A stretch of 64,000 bases of DNA. Source: Draconibacterium orientale. Its GTDB lineage: Bacteria > Bacteroidota > Bacteroidia > Bacteroidales > Prolixibacteraceae. The notes below the pieces were generated by a model, which saw only the letters and a list, made by a program, of their open reading frames with translations, had not been told where the DNA came from and searched no databases. Shown one piece after another: positions 1 to 8,783 of this stretch. Location of the stretch: NCBI RefSeq assembly GCF_000626635.1, contig NZ_CP007451.1, positions 4,074,501 to 4,138,500 on the forward strand, in the 5' to 3' direction. The position numbers and the translations under genes were made by a program. Numbering within the stretch: position 1 is the stretch's first letter; each line of letters begins with the position of its first letter.

Positions 1-1
1 A

Positions 2-1570
2 CTGCCCGAAATCAATCAGCGGGCAATTGTTGGCTTGCTCATTGCTTTTTACCGTTACGACAGTCGCTTGTCGTATTACCCGGCAATAAGCGGCCGGCTG
101 AAACTGCTGAACGAAAACCCCGATTTCAAACACAACCTCGAACAAATAATTATTCAACTGATCAGAAGTAAGGAGACGGAAAAGATTCAGAAAAAAATTA
201 CCGATGAGATTTTGCCGGAGATGATAAAGATTAGTCCGAACCTGAAGGACAAAATCAATCTTGACAGTTTGATGGACGAAACGCCTGGCGAGGATGAAAA
301 CCCCGAGTGGGAGAAGATATTTGAAGATTCGCCGGGACTGATGAATAAAATGGAAGAGTTTTCGGAGCTGCAAATGGAGGGCGCTGATGTGTTTATGAGC
401 TCGTTTGCCATGCTGAAAATGTTCCCGTTCTTCAGCGAATTTACCAACTGGTTTATGCCGTTCTTTACCAAAAATCCGGAGATAGATTTTGTGGTCAATC
501 GCGCCGATTCGGTTACCGACCAGTTTCTGAAAGCCATTTCTGCTGCGCCGGTGTTGTGCAATTCCGATAAGTATTCGTTCTGCTTTAGTCTGCAAAATAT
601 TCCGGCTCAAAACCGCGAATTCATGGCGGAAGGATTAAAGGCCGAAATGCAACAGTTTGACGAACTTCAAAACGATGAGATTTTGACTGATCCGGGTAAA
701 AAGGCGGCCTTCATTTCAAATCTGTACATTCAGGACTTGTACCGCTTTTTTAAACTTCATCCGCGCAAAAACGATTTTGAAGACATTTTTAACTGGCGTT
801 TCGATTTTCATAACAAACAAATGCTTGGCGAAATGCTGAAAGAAGATGCCGGCATTGTTCGAAATATTGCCGAATACTATTTCTCGAAAAATTATTACAA
901 CGAGGCCGCCGAAGTATTTAATTACCTGCTGAGTGAGGAGAAAAGCGGGGAGTTGTACCAGAAGCTGGGTTACTGTTACCAAAAGCTTGGCGATTTTGAA
1001 CTGGCCCTGAAAGCGTATAAAAATGCCGAGTTGTTTGAGCTGAATAAAAAGTGGAACCTGAATAAAATAGCTTTGTGCTACCGCAATTTAAAACAACCGA
1101 AAAAAGCGCTGGAATATTACCGCGAGATAGAAATGCTGGATGAGGAGAATTTGAATGTTCAGCTGAATATCGGGCATTGTTTGCTGGAGCTGGATCGTTT
1201 TGAAGAGGCTTTAAAAACTTATTTTAAAGTAGAATACCTGATGCCGGAAAACAAGAAAGTGTGGAAACCTATTGGCTGGTGTTCGTTGGTGGCCGGTAAA
1301 TTTGAGCAGGCCGAAAAATACTTCAAAAAATTGATAGATGACAGCCCGAACAAACACGACCTGATGAACATGGGGCATGTGCAGTGGTGTTTGGGAAAAC
1401 GAAAAGAGGCGCTGGATTATTACAAGCAGTCGATTGTTAAAGCCGAATTTACCGAGCGTGCTTTTTTCGAGGTTTTCCACGAAGACCTGCATTATTTAAT
1501 CAAGTTGGGAGTTGATAAGGATGATGTGCCGATTATGCTCGATCAGCTGCGGTATTTTGTTGAAGAATAG
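2..1570 (+). CDS. TPR-repeat protein, 5' end outside window
   Basis: The open frame runs unbroken from base 2, so the true start lies to the left of the window; the TTG at 35 is only an edge artefact. The C-terminal half, from about residue 280, is a run of tetratricopeptide repeats with typical alternation such as LYQKLGYCYQKLGDFELALK and the following A-Y-K-N-A-E unit. The N-terminal half is charged and helical and I do not recognise a domain in it. TPR arrays usually act as protein-interaction scaffolds; no catalytic motif is visible. The gene converges on the acyl-CoA synthetase gene, with a 112-bp inverted-repeat-bearing gap between them. Function unknown. Confidence 0.75.
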   Translation: MPEINQRAIVGLLIAFYRYDSRLSYYPAISGRLKLLNENPDFKHNLEQIIIQLIRSKETEKIQKKITDEILPEMIKISPNLKDKINLDSLMDETPGEDENPEWEKIFEDSPGLMNKMEEFSELQMEGADVFMSSFAMLKMFPFFSEFTNWFMPFFTKNPEIDFVVNRADSVTDQFLKAISAAPVLCNSDKYSFCFSLQNIPAQNREFMAEGLKAEMQQFDELQNDEILTDPGKKAAFISNLYIQDLYRFFKLHPRKNDFEDIFNWRFDFHNKQMLGEMLKEDAGIVRNIAEYYFSKNYYNEAAEVFNYLLSEEKSGELYQKLGYCYQKLGDFELALKAYKNAELFELNKKWNLNKIALCYRNLKQPKKALEYYREIEMLDEENLNVQLNIGHCLLELDRFEEALKTYFKVEYLMPENKKVWKPIGWCSLVAGKFEQAEKYFKKLIDDSPNKHDLMNMGHVQWCLGKRKEALDYYKQSIVKAEFTERAFFEVFHEDLHYLIKLGVDKDDVPIMLDQLRYFVEE

Positions 1571-1579
1571 CCGGGGAAT

Positions 1580-1682
1580 ATTGAATGATGATTAACGAAT
1601 GCTGATTTTAGATTTGAGAAAAAGACCGTTCGTATTTTTCAATCGTCAATCAGTATTCGTTAATCGAAATTCATCATTCAAT
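1580..1682. repeat. Imperfect inverted repeat between convergent genes
   Basis: The left arm (about 1580-1607) and right arm (about 1649-1682) are near-complementary: ATTGAATGATG pairs with CATCATTCAAT, and ATTAACGAATGCTGATT pairs with AATCAGTATTCGTTAAT with one mismatch. The right arm has an extra 7 bases in the middle. It fills the space between two convergent genes, so it may act as a bidirectional terminator or be a small dispersed repeat. There is no clean T-run. Confidence 0.5.
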
Positions 1683-3587
1683 CTATTTCATCCACTTTTT
1701 CATCGCCTCAATATTCATTTCGTTAACGATGTTTTTGGCTTGCGCGGTGTACAAAAATTCCAGCTCTTTGGCAAAGTAAGCTGTAACCTTATCGCGAACC
1801 ATTTTCATAGTGGCGTTCAGCATTTTATTTTCGGTGGTAAATGCTTCGGGTAAGATCGCAACTGTTGCAGGCAGCCAGCGTTCGGGAAACTCTCCGTGGT
1901 ACTTGCCGCCTTTTTTGTATTCGTTAATTTCTTTCTGAATAATTTCTATTGCTGCAGTTACAGCTTCGTCGCTGCCTTTTGCAATGCCGTGGCGTTTAAG
2001 CTCGCGGTTAATGGCTTCCATATCGGGCACAACCATGCCAACCGTGTAGGGATTCTGGTTGTTGTAAAGCATTACCTGTTGAATGTATGGCGATTGGTCG
2101 ACCAGTGCTTCTTCAATACCTTCGGGGCTGTATTTTTCGCCATCGTTACCAATTAGCAAACTTTTAAAACGGCCCAGAACATAGAGGAAATCATCTTTTC
2201 CCATATAGCCCATATCGCCGGTGTGTAACCAGCCGTCTTTCAGGCTGTCGGCGGTGGCAGTTGGATTGTTCCAGTAGCCTTTCATAACGTTATCGCCTTT
2301 AATTACAATTTCACCTTTTTCGCCTGTCGGAAGTTCGTTGCCATTATCGTCAAGAATTTTTATCTCGAGATTCTTCACCAGTTTGCCCGATGAGCCAAAA
2401 ACTACGTCGTGCGGCACATTCGACGAAATAACCGGAGCAGCCTCGGTAAGGCCATACCCCTGACAAATGGGAAGTCCCACAGCATAAAAGAAACGTTGTA
2501 GTTCCACATCGAGTAAAGCGCCGCCTCCGATAAAGAATTTCAGATTTCCGCCAAAACCTTCACGAACTTTGGCAAACAGAATTTCGTCGAATAGCCAATA
2601 CAGTGGTTTCAGGAAAAATCGCCAGCCTTTGCCGCGGTTGTTGCCATAGCCGTTGTGGGCATACGCCACTTTTAAAGCAAACTGAAAAACTTTATACAGG
2701 AATTCTCCTTTTTTGCGAATGCCTGCTTCAATGTTTTTCCTGAACGTTTTTGAATAGGCCGGCACACTCATCATAAGCGTAGGTTTAATTTCCTGTATGT
2801 TTTTCGGGATATTCCGGAGGGTTTCCATTGGTGAGTTACCAATTTCAACCGATGCAATACTTGCTCCTTTGTACATAAACACATACAGACAGGTGGTGTG
2901 CGCAAAGGCATGATCCCACGGTAAAATGGCTAAGGTAATCCATTCCGATTGCATATCGAGCAGCGAATTGGATTGCACCACATTGGCCGCATAATTCAGG
3001 TGGGTAAGCATAATCCCTTTCGGGTCGGCGGTAGTTCCTGAGGTGTATGAAATATTTGCCACATCATCGGGCTGAATTCCTTTCCAAACCTGTTCGGTAA
3101 GCTCGGTGTTTTCTTTTCTGAATTTTGCTCCGGCAGCTACTAATTCTTTGTAATCAATATCATTTTCGCCCGGGTTTTCTTTGCCATCGATGTAGATTAC
3201 TTTCTCTACTTCGGGCAATTCATCGCGAATCTCCTCAACTTTTGCGGCGTGTAGTTTCGATACAAAAATATACCTACTGCCACTGTGTTTTAAACGGAAA
3301 GTAAGCTCGTTGTTTTGCAAACGAATGGAGAGCGGCACGTTAATGCCACCGGCGTAGAGCATTCCCAGTTCGCTAATGATCCAGTCGTTGCGGCCATCGG
3401 CTATTAGTGCGGCCCGGTCGCCTTTTTTAAACCCTAATTGAATTAATCCCGCTGCCAGGTCCAGGACCTTCTCGCGGGTTTGTTTGTAAGTAGTAGGCCG
3501 GTATTCTCCTTTTGATTTTTCCCAGAGATAGGGATTATCGGGGTAGTTAGCAACAGCGGTTTCAAATAGCGCAACAATGGTTTTCAT
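1683..3587 (-). CDS. Long-chain acyl-CoA synthetase (AMP-binding enzyme)
   Basis: This 634-aa protein belongs to the ANL superfamily and would activate long-chain fatty acids to acyl-CoA through an acyl-adenylate. The P-loop-like AMP-binding motif YTSGTTADPKG is at residues 181-191. The downstream motifs GYGLTEAAPVIS (adenine site) and GWLHTGDMGYMGKDDFLYVLGR (motif with the conserved Asp and Arg) are intact, so the enzyme should be active. Length and the internal 'KPTLMMSVPAYSKTFRKNIEAG' type region fit the bacterial FadD/AMP-dependent synthetase group used for beta-oxidation or lipid recycling. It stands alone, convergent with the TPR gene. Exact chain-length preference cannot be read from sequence. 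Confidence 0.9.
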   Translation of the reverse strand: MKTIVALFETAVANYPDNPYLWEKSKGEYRPTTYKQTREKVLDLAAGLIQLGFKKGDRAALIADGRNDWIISELGMLYAGGINVPLSIRLQNNELTFRLKHSGSRYIFVSKLHAAKVEEIRDELPEVEKVIYIDGKENPGENDIDYKELVAAGAKFRKENTELTEQVWKGIQPDDVANISYTSGTTADPKGIMLTHLNYAANVVQSNSLLDMQSEWITLAILPWDHAFAHTTCLYVFMYKGASIASVEIGNSPMETLRNIPKNIQEIKPTLMMSVPAYSKTFRKNIEAGIRKKGEFLYKVFQFALKVAYAHNGYGNNRGKGWRFFLKPLYWLFDEILFAKVREGFGGNLKFFIGGGALLDVELQRFFYAVGLPICQGYGLTEAAPVISSNVPHDVVFGSSGKLVKNLEIKILDDNGNELPTGEKGEIVIKGDNVMKGYWNNPTATADSLKDGWLHTGDMGYMGKDDFLYVLGRFKSLLIGNDGEKYSPEGIEEALVDQSPYIQQVMLYNNQNPYTVGMVVPDMEAINRELKRHGIAKGSDEAVTAAIEIIQKEINEYKKGGKYHGEFPERWLPATVAILPEAFTTENKMLNATMKMVRDKVTAYFAKELEFLYTAQAKNIVNEMNIEAMKKWMK

Positions 3588-3701
3588 AAGTTGATAAATG
3601 TTAAAAAAGATCCCGGTCAGATCTTCTATTTATATTCACACAAAATGTTCGTATTCAAAAATAGAAAAAATACTGTAAGTTGGTTTTGTTGGAGGCAGAT
3701 C

Positions 3702-3730
3702 AAAAAAAATGCCCGAAAGGGCATTTTTTT
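3702..3730 (-). terminator. Rho-independent terminator of galM
   Basis: Perfect hairpin AAAAAAATGCCC-gaaa-GGGCATTTTTTT abutting the galM stop codon. Read on the minus strand it gives a GC stem followed by a U-run, so it ends leftward galM transcripts. Confidence 0.85.
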
Positions 3731-4766
3731 ATTCGGTAATAAATTTGTAAATCGTTTTCTGATCGTAAAGCTCTCCGGGCTTTAAAGTTGTAGTTGGAAA
3801 TTTTGGGTGATGCACCGAATCGGGGTAGTGTTGTGTTTCCAGCGCAATACCCGAGTAGCTTCCGAATTTCTTTTTACCATCGATGGTGAACTCGGGGATC
3901 CAGTAGCCGGTATAAACCTGCATTCCCGGTTGGGTGGTATATACTTCTACCTTACGGCCACTTTTTGCTTCGCTAAGCGTTCCGGCCATAATCAGATCGC
4001 CATCTTCGTTGTCAAAAACAAAGTTGTCGTCGTAACCCATTTCCAATCCGTCGGCATTAATTTTTTTTGCCGAAGTAAAATCAAAAGCAGTTCCCACCAC
4101 CGGAAGAATTTTTCCTGTCGGAATCTGTTCCTCCATGTCTGTTATTTTTGTCGCATTCAATTCCAGCTCGTGGTTTAAAATGTTCTCTTTGCCACCGGTT
4201 AGGTTAAAATAAGTGTGGTTGGTTAGGTTCACCACAGTTGTTTTATCGGTTTCGGCGTAATACTGAATGCCCAGATCGTTTTCTTCGTTAAGCGTGTAAA
4301 TGCAGGTAACTTTTAAGTTGCCCGGGTAATTTTCTTCACCATCGGGGCTGAGGTAGCTTAATTTTACACCAACTTCGTTTTCCGTTTCAATAAGCTCGGC
4401 CTCAAACAATTTTTTGTCGAATCCTTCCAAACCTCCATGCAAGTGGTTAGGGCCGTTGTTAATGGCCATTTCGTATGTTTTGCCTTCAATTTCGAGGTGG
4501 CCTTTTGCAATGCGGTTTCCAAACCGGCCGATAATAGCTCCGAAATAAGGGCAGTTGCCCAGGTATTCGTCGCTTTGGTAGGTTTCCACATTGTTAAAAC
4601 CACAAACGATATTATCTATCGAACCATTTTTATTTGGCATATCAATGGCCGTAATAATGGCTCCGTAGTTGCTTATTTTAATTTTAATGGTATCGTTGCT
4701 AAGTGTGAAAAGCTGCGCTTCGCGCCCGTCTTTTAGTGTTCCGAATGGTGTTGTAGTTATTTTCAT
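3729..4766 (-). CDS. galM: Aldose 1-epimerase (mutarotase)
   Basis: About 345 aa. GalM interconverts the alpha and beta anomers of galactose and glucose and supplies the alpha form to galactokinase. The conserved segments are present: NGPNHLHGG (with catalytic-region His), TNHTYFNLTG with the second His, and the C-terminal GIALETQHYPDSVHHPKFP with the catalytic Glu. I chose the start MKITTTPFGTLK at 4766 because the 11 residues of the longer frame (from 4799) are Lys-rich and precede the family's usual N-terminus. There is no signal peptide, so it is probably cytoplasmic. It is divergent from the GntR-type regulator and shares with it the intergenic region that holds the 19-bp putative operator, placing it in the galactose regulon. 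Confidence 0.92.
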   Translation of the reverse strand: MKITTTPFGTLKDGREAQLFTLSNDTIKIKISNYGAIITAIDMPNKNGSIDNIVCGFNNVETYQSDEYLGNCPYFGAIIGRFGNRIAKGHLEIEGKTYEMAINNGPNHLHGGLEGFDKKLFEAELIETENEVGVKLSYLSPDGEENYPGNLKVTCIYTLNEENDLGIQYYAETDKTTVVNLTNHTYFNLTGGKENILNHELELNATKITDMEEQIPTGKILPVVGTAFDFTSAKKINADGLEMGYDDNFVFDNEDGDLIMAGTLSEAKSGRKVEVYTTQPGMQVYTGYWIPEFTIDGKKKFGSYSGIALETQHYPDSVHHPKFPTTTLKPGELYDQKTIYKFITE

Positions 4767-5020
4767 TTTAATCTGTATTTTTTTCACTTTTTTGAGCAAC
4801 CGGTTAATCTCCGGTCTTCAATTTTTTTGATTTTATCGAATTAAATTATCAAGTGCTATTTTACTCTTTTTTCCTGAATTTTCATTCAATTTTAGCTTTG
4901 GTTAAAATATAGCCAGTTAAAGTTAATACGCAGCGAATACACCTGCTGCGTGGTTTACTTTGTTAGTAACCGTTGGCTTTTAATATATTGAATTGACAAA
5001 AATGCAAAAATCAATAATTT

Positions 5021-5039
5021 AACTGGTAGGTACTGGTGG
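5021..5039 (-). promoter_or_regulatory. Putative operator of the galactose regulator, copy 1
   Basis: The minus strand here reads CCACCAGTACCTACCAGTT, identical over 19 bases to a site in front of galK (6173-6191). Within it, ACCAGT recurs as a direct repeat 10 bp apart, about one helical turn. It lies in the 331-bp gap (4767-5097) between divergent galM and the GntR-type gene. A regulator bound here could control both. No other feature is evident in this gap apart from A/T-rich promoter-like sequence such as TATTTTTG at 5074-5081. Confidence 0.75.
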
Positions 5040-5097
5040 TGTTTTAAAACATCATTTTGTAATAAAAAACTACTATTTTTGTGAAAAGCTTAACTAA

Positions 5098-6105
5098 ATG
5101 CCAAGAAGACGAGTAATTGCAATCAACTCCAAATCGTCCGTGCCGAAGTATCGTCAGATCATCGATTCGGTGCAGAAAGCAATAGAAAAACGACATTTGA
5201 AGAAGGGAGATAAAGTCCCGTCGATAAATCAAATCTGTTCAGAATTTAACCTTAGCCGCGACACGGTGATGTTTGCTTTTAACGAGCTAAAGTCGAAAGG
5301 CATTCTGAAAAGTCAGCCCGGAAAGGGCTATTATATTGCCAGCACCGAGATAAAAGTTGAAGAACGTGTTTTTGTTTTATTCGATGAGTTGAATGCGTTT
5401 AAAGAAGACCTGTACAATTCGCTGATAAATTCGCTAAAAGGCAAAGCAACAGTTGAAGTGTATTTTCATCACTTTAATTACAAGGTGTTTAAAAGTCTGG
5501 TAACAGAAAGTATCGGGAATTATACCTCGTATTTAATTATGCCGGCCACGTTTGATAATACAAGTCATTTATTATCGAAATTGCCGCAAGACCGGGTTTA
5601 TATTATCGACCGTTTAAAACCGGAATTATCAAAATATCCGGTGGTTTACCAGGATTTTGAGCAGGATTTTTACGACGCCCTGGTAGAAGGGAAGGAGATG
5701 ATAGCGAAATACCGAAAGCTGGTGTTTGTAAATCCGGGCGGAAAAGAACCGGCTGAACGATCGGAAGGGTTTCGGCGTTTTTGCAAGGAAAATAATTTTA
5801 AGTACGAAATTGTAAAATCGATTACAGGCGTAAAACCCGCGTTGTGGGAAGCCTATTTCCTGATATCAGACCGCGACCTGGTAGAAATGGTAAAAATAGC
5901 CAAATACTGCAAGTTTAAACTGGGGAAAAAATTTGGTATCGTTTCTTTCAACGACACCATGTTAAAAGAAGTGGTTGCGGGTGGAATTACAACCATTTCA
6001 ACCGATTTTACTGAAATGGGAAAAATGCTGGCCAATATGGTGGTTACACGCGATAAGTCGCAGGTTCGAAACAAAGCACGAATGATTGTCAGAAATAGTT
6101 TATAA
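5098..6105 (+). CDS. GntR-family regulator with LacI-like sensor domain (galactose locus)
   Basis: 335 aa. Residues about 10-80 form a GntR winged helix-turn-helix, visible as KVPSINQICSEF, NLSRDTVMFAFNELKSKG and QPGKGYYI. The remainder resembles the periplasmic-binding-protein-like sensor of LacI/AraR regulators, ending with FNDTMLKEVVAGGITTIS and a conserved 'D-F-T-E-M-G' segment. Such chimeras sense a sugar and release DNA. It is divergent from galM and is followed 124 bp downstream by galK, galT and a sugar permease. The same 19-bp motif precedes both transcription units, so I infer it is the local repressor of galactose use, possibly autoregulated. The inducer is not shown by the sequence. 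Confidence 0.88.
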   Translation: MPRRRVIAINSKSSVPKYRQIIDSVQKAIEKRHLKKGDKVPSINQICSEFNLSRDTVMFAFNELKSKGILKSQPGKGYYIASTEIKVEERVFVLFDELNAFKEDLYNSLINSLKGKATVEVYFHHFNYKVFKSLVTESIGNYTSYLIMPATFDNTSHLLSKLPQDRVYIIDRLKPELSKYPVVYQDFEQDFYDALVEGKEMIAKYRKLVFVNPGGKEPAERSEGFRRFCKENNFKYEIVKSITGVKPALWEAYFLISDRDLVEMVKIAKYCKFKLGKKFGIVSFNDTMLKEVVAGGITTISTDFTEMGKMLANMVVTRDKSQVRNKARMIVRNSL

Positions 6106-6140
6106 TTATTAAATCTGTTGTGCAACATCTTTTTGAGGTG

Positions 6141-6169
6141 TTTGTAGCTGGCTTTAAAAACTATATTTG
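6141..6169 (+). promoter_or_regulatory. Bacteroidota-type promoter of galK
   Basis: A -33 like TTTG (6141-6144) and a perfect -7 element TATATTTG (6162-6169, consensus TAnnTTTG) are 17 bases apart. The putative operator begins 4 bases downstream, so it would cover the transcription start. Confidence 0.65.
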
Positions 6170-6172
6170 TAC

Positions 6173-6191
6173 CCACCAGTACCTACCAGTT
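6173..6191 (+). promoter_or_regulatory. Putative operator of the galactose regulator, copy 2
   Basis: CCACCAGTACCTACCAGTT, the exact inverse of the site at 5021-5039. It lies immediately downstream of the TATATTTG element and 38 bp before the galK start, where bound protein would block initiation. Confidence 0.78.
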
Positions 6192-6228
6192 GAAAAATAG
6201 AAATTATAATATAAATCAATAGCAGATT

Positions 6229-7518
6229 ATGACTAAGATTAGCACATTAAATGAAAAGATTAACGGAGGAGATAATCCGTTATTCAAGGAGTTATACGGT
6301 AGCGATGTGGCCGAATTGAAAGTTCAGGCAGATCGTTATGCTGACTTGATGGGAGAGTTTGAAAAAACGTTTGGAGCCGATGATGTTTCGTTGTTTAGTT
6401 CTCCGGGACGTACAGAAATTGGCGGAAACCACACCGACCATAACCACGGACGTGTTTTGGCAGGTGCCGTAAACCTCGATAATATTGCAGTAGCTGCTAA
6501 AAACGGAACAAATACCGTTCGCATTAAATCGGCTGGTTATGCTCAATTTGAAGTGGAATTGAGCGATTTTCAACCCAACGAAGAAGAGTTTTACACATCA
6601 ACTTCGCTGGTAAAAGGTATTGCAGCCAAAATGAAAGAGAACGGTTACGAGATTGGTGGTTTCGATGCCTGTATTGAAGGCCGTGTTCCAAAAGGATCGG
6701 GTTTGAGTTCTTCTGCATCATTCGAGGTGTTGATCGGCGCCATTTTTAGCGAGCTGTTCAACGACGGAAAAATGGATGCTGTTGAAAACGCCATCATTGG
6801 TCAGTGGAGCGAAAATAACTACTTCGGAAAACCATGTGGATTGATGGATCAAACAGCTTGTTCGGTTGGTGGTTTAATTACCATCGATTTTGAAGATCCG
6901 GCTAACCCTATTGTTAAAGAAGTTGATTTTGATTTTGTGTCAACCGGCTTTTCGTTGGTAATTACCGATGTTGGTGGTGGTCATGACGATCCTGCTTCTC
7001 AGGCTGAATATGCATCGCTTCCTACAGAAATGAAATCGGTTGCTGCCGAGTTGGGCGCAAATGTTCTTCGCGAAGTTACACTAGAGCAAATTGTAGATAA
7101 AATTCCTGCAATCAGAAAGAAAACAGGTGATCGTGCAATTCTTCGTGCCTACCACTTCCAGGGCGATAATGCTCGTGTTGTAAAACAGGTTGAGGCGCTG
7201 GAAAACAATGACTTTAAAGCTTTCCTTGATATGGTAGTTGAGTCGGGTTACAGCTCGTATATGTACAATCAGAACATTTACGATATCGTTCACAAAGACG
7301 AGCAGGTAGTTTCGCTGGGTCTGGCATTAAGCGAAATGGTGCTGAAAGGCAGCGGCGCATGGCGTGTTCACGGTGGTGGATTTGGTGGAACTATTCAGGC
7401 ATTTGTACCACAGGATAAATTGGATGAGTATGTAAAAGTGCTTGAACACGTTTATGGCGAAGGAACATGCCATAAATTATTTATACGTGCCAAAGGATCG
7501 ATTAAGCTCGATCTGTAA
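6229..7518 (+). CDS. galK: Galactokinase (GHMP kinase)
   Basis: 429 aa, first committed step of the Leloir pathway (galactose + ATP to galactose-1-phosphate). The galactokinase signature is GRTEIGGNHTDHNHG at residues 60-74 and the GHMP ATP-binding loop is PKGSGLSSSAS at 154-164. The catalytic-Asp region reads CGLMDQTACSVGG. The third motif, RVHGGGFGGTIQAF, is near the C-terminus. The signature differs from the classic G-E-H-T-D-Y form: Asn replaces the Glu, which I recall from a galactokinase subgroup in anaerobes. It sits between its regulator and galT, so galactose is the likely substrate. Leader transcription is probably repressed through the operator at 6173-6191. Confidence 0.92.
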   Translation: MTKISTLNEKINGGDNPLFKELYGSDVAELKVQADRYADLMGEFEKTFGADDVSLFSSPGRTEIGGNHTDHNHGRVLAGAVNLDNIAVAAKNGTNTVRIKSAGYAQFEVELSDFQPNEEEFYTSTSLVKGIAAKMKENGYEIGGFDACIEGRVPKGSGLSSSASFEVLIGAIFSELFNDGKMDAVENAIIGQWSENNYFGKPCGLMDQTACSVGGLITIDFEDPANPIVKEVDFDFVSTGFSLVITDVGGGHDDPASQAEYASLPTEMKSVAAELGANVLREVTLEQIVDKIPAIRKKTGDRAILRAYHFQGDNARVVKQVEALENNDFKAFLDMVVESGYSSYMYNQNIYDIVHKDEQVVSLGLALSEMVLKGSGAWRVHGGGFGGTIQAFVPQDKLDEYVKVLEHVYGEGTCHKLFIRAKGSIKLDL

Positions 7519-7640
7519 ATAAACAGTAAGGTTTAAAGCCAAAACTGTTATTTATCATTGGAAGAAAGATAGTTGTAAAAAATACATCTTATTTCTTCTG
7601 AATTTCAAACGATATTTTAACTTTGAGGCCGAATATTTGA

Positions 7641-7668
7641 CTTATCCCGATTCTTCAGTCGGGATAAG
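7641..7668 (+). terminator. Hairpin between galK and galT (attenuator or processing site)
   Basis: Perfect 10-bp stem CTTATCCCGA / TCGGGATAAG with an 8-base loop, followed by TTAGTTTTT. The T-run is weak, so it could be a partial terminator that reduces galT-permease expression or a site that stabilises the galK message. galT starts 42 bp downstream. Confidence 0.55.
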
Positions 7669-7709
7669 TTAGTTTTTCGACCTAAATTATAACTGACATA
7701 ATAAATCAG

Positions 7710-8753
7710 ATGAGTTTTAACATAGAAGACCATCCGCATAAAAGATATAATCCATTAAATGGCGACTGGATTCTTGTGTCGCCACACAGGGCAAAACGCC
7801 CCTGGCAGGGACAGGTTGAAAAACCGGTTGTTGAAGAACGACCAAAATACGATCCGAATTGTTACCTCTGCGCAGGTAACGAAAGAGCCGGCGGAAAAGT
7901 AAATCCTGATTATAAAGGAACCTTTGTATTTACCAACGATTTTAGCGCACTGCTTACCGATACTCCTGAGGGAGGTATTGATGATGGCGAACTGTTTCAG
8001 GCGCAAAGCGAAAGCGGCATTTGTAAGGTAATTTGTTTTAGCGAAGATCACAGCCTTACCATTCCGGAAATGGAAGTAGCAGATATTCGTAAAGTAGTTG
8101 ATCTGTGGTGTGAGCAATATGCCGAGCTGGGCGAAAATCCAGCTATTAATTACGTTCAGATATTCGAGAACAAAGGTGCCATAATGGGCTGTTCAAATCC
8201 GCATCCGCACGGACAGATCTGGTCGTCGAAAGGAATTCCTACCGAACCGGCAAAAGAAAGCAAAACACAAAAAGCATATTTCGATAAACATGGAAAAACC
8301 ATGTTGCTCGATTATGTAAATGCCGAACTGGAAAAGAAAGAACGTTTGCTCAATCAGAACGATTCTTTTGTGGCATTAATTCCGTTTTGGGCAGTTTGGC
8401 CGTTCGAGGCAATGATTATCAGTAAACATCCGGTTCAGAATATTCTGGAGCTGACGGATGCCGAGCGAACCGATTTGGCAGATATCTACAAAAAGCTAAC
8501 CGTAATGTACGATAACCTTTTTGAAACATCGTTTGCCTATTCGGCCGGTTTGCACCAGGCTCCAACCGATGGCGAAGACCATCCTGAGTGGCATTTGCAC
8601 ATGCATTTTTACCCGCCTTTATTACGCTCGGCAAGCGTTAAAAAGTTTATGGTTGGTTACGAAATGCTCGGAACTCCGCAACGTGATATTACGGCCGAAG
8701 GAGCCGCCAAAAGGTTACGTGATTTGCCCAAAATGCACTTCAAAAAGAATTAA
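7710..8753 (+). CDS. galT: Galactose-1-phosphate uridylyltransferase
   Basis: 347 aa, the E. coli GalT-like length. It transfers UMP from UDP-glucose to galactose-1-phosphate. The active-site motif [10 protein letters not shown] carries the nucleophilic His of the HPH triad and the Gln. The N-terminal zinc site [16 protein letters not shown] (CxxC) is present, and the C-terminal [20 protein letters not shown] supplies the second metal-binding His cluster. All key residues are intact. It lies between galK and the sugar permease on the same strand, separated from the permease by only 30 bp. Confidence 0.95.
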   Translation: MSFNIEDHPHKRYNPLNGDWILVSPHRAKRPWQGQVEKPVVEERPKYDPNCYLCAGNERAGGKVNPDYKGTFVFTNDFSALLTDTPEGGIDDGELFQAQSESGICKVICFSEDHSLTIPEMEVADIRKVVDLWCEQYAELGENPAINYVQIFENKGAIMGCSNPHPHGQIWSSKGIPTEPAKESKTQKAYFDKHGKTMLLDYVNAELEKKERLLNQNDSFVALIPFWAVWPFEAMIISKHPVQNILELTDAERTDLADIYKKLTVMYDNLFETSFAYSAGLHQAPTDGEDHPEWHLHMHFYPPLLRSASVKKFMVGYEMLGTPQRDITAEGAAKRLRDLPKMHFKKN

Positions 8754-8783
8754 TTATTAATTACTTAAATCAATAAAATTATT

